Part shown: in pieces, positions 11,191 through 13,520 of the stretch
How the letters are laid out: each line of letters begins with the position of its first letter
Numbering within the stretch: the stretch's first letter is position 1
Source: Candidatus Desantisiibacteriota bacterium
Lineage (GTDB): Bacteria; UBA9089; CG2-30-40-21
DNA length: 13,520 bases
Assembly (NCBI GenBank): GCA_016208205.1
Contig: JACQYP010000011.1
Span: forward strand, 1-13,520
Reading direction: 5' to 3'
Notes under the pieces: model-generated
Seen by the model: only the letters and a program-made list of their open reading frames with translations
What the model was told of the DNA's origin: nothing
The model's database searches: none
Translations under genes and position numbers: made by a program

Positions 11191-13256
11191 ATCGTCCCCA
11201 CAGACCTCACCTGAGCATCCGATCCAATCTCATTATAAGAAATCACGCCCATAGTAGGCAATATCCGCATCACCAATGTCTTAACATGCCTTCGTATCCT
11301 GGACGAACACAGGATAACAGGCCGTTGTTTTGCTACAGGTCCAACTATTTCCTGAATCGATGTCAGTATTTTTTGTAATAGACCTGGGTCAAGGTTAAGC
11401 TGTTCCCCTTCAGATCCGGTTTTGATACTATTTGCTATCTTTTCCTCAAGTTGAGGGTCAATGGTAATGACAGAAAGAAAGCCGTCCTCTCCTTGATATT
11501 GTTGATTAATATGTCTGGCAAGGCTCTGCCTGACCTTTTCAGACAAAAAGACAATATCCTTTGTTCTTGGTGCCCAGTCGGCAAGGGTTTCAAATATGGT
11601 TAATAGATCCCTGATAGAAATACCTTCTATGAGAAGGCAGTGCAGAACCTTTTGCAACTCACCAAGTGAAAGCACTGCAGGGATTAATTCATTAACCACA
11701 GCCGGATAATTCTGTTTCAGGGTATCAACAAGTATCTGCACCTCTTGACGACCAAGCAGATCACAGGCATTCCCTCTTATTAACTCAGTTACATGTGTGG
11801 CTATTATGGAAAGCGAATCAGCCACAGTATATCCCGCAGCCTCTGCCTTTTCCCGTTCAGATGCAGCTATCCAATAAGCTGTTACACCAAATACAGGATC
11901 CTTTGTCTCCTCACCATTCATAGATTCAATCTGACTGCCTTGTGGTCCCATAGCCAAAAACTTATCCAATTTCAGTTCACCCTTTCCTACCCTGAGCCCC
12001 CGTATCTTTATACTATAACCATTTGGCCTTAACTGGATATTATCTCGGATCCTTATGGGTGGAACAATGATTCCAAGGTCAAGGGCTAATTGCCGCCTTA
12101 TAACCGTTACCCTGTCAATCAAATCCCCACCCTGTTCCTGGTCAATAAAGGGAATCAATCCATATCCAACCTCCAGCTCCATCTGGTCCATCTGCATCAA
12201 TTCCGCAACACTCTCAGGCTTTTTCAACCTTTCCTTCTCATCCTGTTTCTTTTCCTCGCTTGCCTTTTGCTCGCTGATTTTTATAGCATTTGTCATGATA
12301 TAGGCTAAAGACCCCATACCGCACATCAGAATAAATAATGGAATCTTGGGCACAGGGGTAAACATAAAAAAGGCAAGTATACCTGTTGCAAACCATAATA
12401 TCTTGGGCGAGGATGTCAGCTGCTGAGCTACATCTGTCCCAAGGTTATGGTCTGATGCTGTGCGGGAAACAAGTAAGCCGGTTGCAACTGAGATAAGAAA
12501 TGCCGGGATTTGAGCGGCTAATGCTGCCCCAACGGTATAGGTGGTATATGTTCCAAAGGCAATCCCCATTGATTCACCTCGCATAAAAACCCCAATCCCA
12601 AGCCCTGCCACAATATTTATCACAGTAATCACAATACCGGCAATGACATCTCCCTGAACAAACTTAGTCGCACCATCCATGGAGCCATAAAAATCCGCCT
12701 CTTTTCTTACCTCAACCCTTTTTTCAGATGCCTCCTTTTCAGTAATATACCCGGCATTCAGGTCAGCATCAATAGCCATCTGCCTACCCGGCATAGCGTC
12801 AAGGGTAAACCTTGCAGCTACCTCTGATACCCGAATAGTTCCGCGAACAATAACTAAGAGCTGAATAACCGTCAGGATAATAAAAACAATAATCCCAACA
12901 ACTATGTTATCGCCAACCACAAACGACCCAAATGTCTTGACAATCCCTATCTCTTCCCCCCGCCCACCAAGGATGAGCTTGCAGGTAGCAACCTCAATGG
13001 ATAGACGAAACAGGGTTGTAACTAATAAAAGCGATGGAAACACAGAGAATTCCGTAGCCTTAACAACATAGGTAACAGTCAGAATAACCATCACAGCCAT
13101 GGTAAGGTTAAGGGCTATGGACATATCAATAAACACAGGCGGCAGGGGCATGACCAGCATGATAATCACACACAAAAAGAAACAGGCTATCCCCATGTCT
13201 GCCCTTTGCAGCCAGTGCAGTTGTGGAATCGCAAATGTTGTTTTTGTATCCGCCAT
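11178..13256 (-). CDS. flhA: Flagellar export gate protein FlhA
   Basis: This 692-residue inner-membrane protein of the flagellar type III export gate couples proton motive force to export and docks chaperone-substrate complexes. The N-terminal half has about eight membrane helices (from residue 22 on). The FHIPEP signature is at about 144-170 (VSEVAARFTLDAMPGRQMAI then DADLNAG), followed by FYGSMDGATKFVQGDVIAGI. After a charged linker (EQKASEEKKQDEKERLKKPE) comes the soluble cytoplasmic domain from about 345 to the end, with GYGLIPFIDQ, VIRRQLALDLGIIVPPIRIR, a DLLGRQEVQILVD stretch and the closing RIRRHVKTLVMRILPTMGVI. GAGGT precedes ATG 13256. Length is normal. Small departures are IEVATCKLILGG where LNVAStrLIL is usual and RGTIRV where KGAeRI is usual. 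It is the first gene of the cluster in this window; flhB would be expected beyond the right edge if standard order holds. Confidence 0.96.
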   Translation of the reverse strand: MADTKTTFAIPQLHWLQRADMGIACFFLCVIIMLVMPLPPVFIDMSIALNLTMAVMVILTVTYVVKATEFSVFPSLLLVTTLFRLSIEVATCKLILGGRGEEIGIVKTFGSFVVGDNIVVGIIVFIILTVIQLLVIVRGTIRVSEVAARFTLDAMPGRQMAIDADLNAGYITEKEASEKRVEVRKEADFYGSMDGATKFVQGDVIAGIVITVINIVAGLGIGVFMRGESMGIAFGTYTTYTVGAALAAQIPAFLISVATGLLVSRTASDHNLGTDVAQQLTSSPKILWFATGILAFFMFTPVPKIPLFILMCGMGSLAYIMTNAIKISEQKASEEKKQDEKERLKKPESVAELMQMDQMELEVGYGLIPFIDQEQGGDLIDRVTVIRRQLALDLGIIVPPIRIRDNIQLRPNGYSIKIRGLRVGKGELKLDKFLAMGPQGSQIESMNGEETKDPVFGVTAYWIAASEREKAEAAGYTVADSLSIIATHVTELIRGNACDLLGRQEVQILVDTLKQNYPAVVNELIPAVLSLGELQKVLHCLLIEGISIRDLLTIFETLADWAPRTKDIVFLSEKVRQSLARHINQQYQGEDGFLSVITIDPQLEEKIANSIKTGSEGEQLNLDPGLLQKILTSIQEIVGPVAKQRPVILCSSRIRRHVKTLVMRILPTMGVISYNEIGSDAQVRSVGTISIG

Positions 13257-13280
13257 GTTTATTACCTCAAATAAGTGAAA

Positions 13281-13308
13281 TCAGGGGTCAGGAATCGGGG
13301 GTCAGGGG
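13281..13308. repeat. TCAGGGG heptamer array upstream of flhA
   Basis: Four consecutive heptamers: TCAGGGG, TCAGGAA, TCGGGGG, TCAGGGG. They lie 25 bases upstream of the flhA start and at the end of the partial minus-strand ORF, whose stop TGA (13304-13302) is part of the last unit. Confidence 0.7.
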
Positions 13309-13520
13309 TTACATTTGTTCGATATAGATTTTCGCAAACCATTAAGCATCCTTCCCAGTTTCCCTGTTTTATCCATGACCATCTTTGAGTTATTTGCATT
13401 GATATATGGAATCCAATAAAAAGGTTGACATTGGAACCGTAAGCAAAGGGCTGCTACCACGATACATGTAAGAATTTTGGAGCGAGCCAATCGTGTTGGC
13501 GTAATATAAAACGGCATCAC
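13302..13520 (-). CDS. Uncertain ORF running off the window edge
   Basis: An open frame of 72 codons from the right edge to a TGA at 13302. It begins VMPFYITPTRLARSKILTCI (an ATG at 13517, but the frame may extend outside) and includes a short hydrophobic patch (ILTCIVVAALCL) and a basic end (KTGKLGRMLNGLRKSISNKC). It is not the C-terminus of FlhB, which would be expected upstream of flhA. I recognise no family. It may be the tail of a real gene that continues outside, or chance. The end in a heptamer repeat is like the neighbouring genes, which mildly favours reality. Confidence 0.25.
   Translation of the reverse strand: MMPFYITPTRLARSKILTCIVVAALCLRFQCQPFYWIPYINANNSKMVMDKTGKLGRMLNGLRKSISNKCNP

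Noticed and set aside
12055..12308. Plus-strand open frames inside flhA
   Set aside because: They are antisense shadows of a full-length, well-conserved flhA and have no initiation signals.
13302..13520. C-terminus of flhB upstream of flhA
   Set aside because: Expected position, but none of the three minus-strand frames shows the FlhB C-terminal features (NPTH region downstream sequence, ...VYRL end).

Overview
The window (AT-rich by eye; GC not computed) looks like a piece of chromosome from an uncultured, Gram-negative-type flagellated bacterium. It carries a PorV/PorQ-like outer-membrane protein, a lipoprotein-anchored ApbE, a fragment of a secreted protein with a FlgD-Ig/type-IX-sorting-like tail, and a flagellar export and placement cluster. 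Genes sit in intergenic DNA packed with short tandem, inverted and dispersed repeats, a style seen in candidate-phylum metagenome bins. I cannot assign a phylum from the sequence alone.

Left part (1-2600): a decayed CHASE2-domain fragment; two small conserved-looking hypothetical genes on the minus strand behind a strong sigma70-type promoter with an operator-like inverted repeat; a broken secreted-protein gene keeping only its signal peptide/N-terminus and its C-terminal sorting-like domain; and an intact PorV-like barrel gene.

Middle (2601-5822): a repeat-rich gap holding two divergent sigma70-like promoters and a doubtful small minus-strand ORF; a type-4-like uracil-DNA glycosylase with a palindromic repeat inside its coding sequence; a triple-hairpin palindrome over its stop codon; then a two-gene unit of a CBS-domain protein and a CPA2 antiporter in which the usual Asp-Asp ion-binding pair reads Gly-Gly.

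Right part (6099-13256, all minus strand): flhA - flhF - flhG - a two-TM acidic protein - flagellar sigma factor (FliA/WhiG type) - apbE. FlhA is the export gate, FlhF and FlhG set flagellar position and number, and the sigma factor drives late genes. The two-TM protein ends in a stretch very like the FliG-binding C-terminus of FliF, which suggests an undescribed membrane partner for FliG.

The most unusual system-level signal is the repeats. Heptanucleotide tandem arrays, with a different unit at each locus, begin at or overlap the stop codons of the antiporter, flhG, flhF and flhA, and often have an inverted partner array nearby. A second family (GTAGACGAAGCG-type hairpins) sits on the udg stop codon and just behind the two-TM gene's stop.
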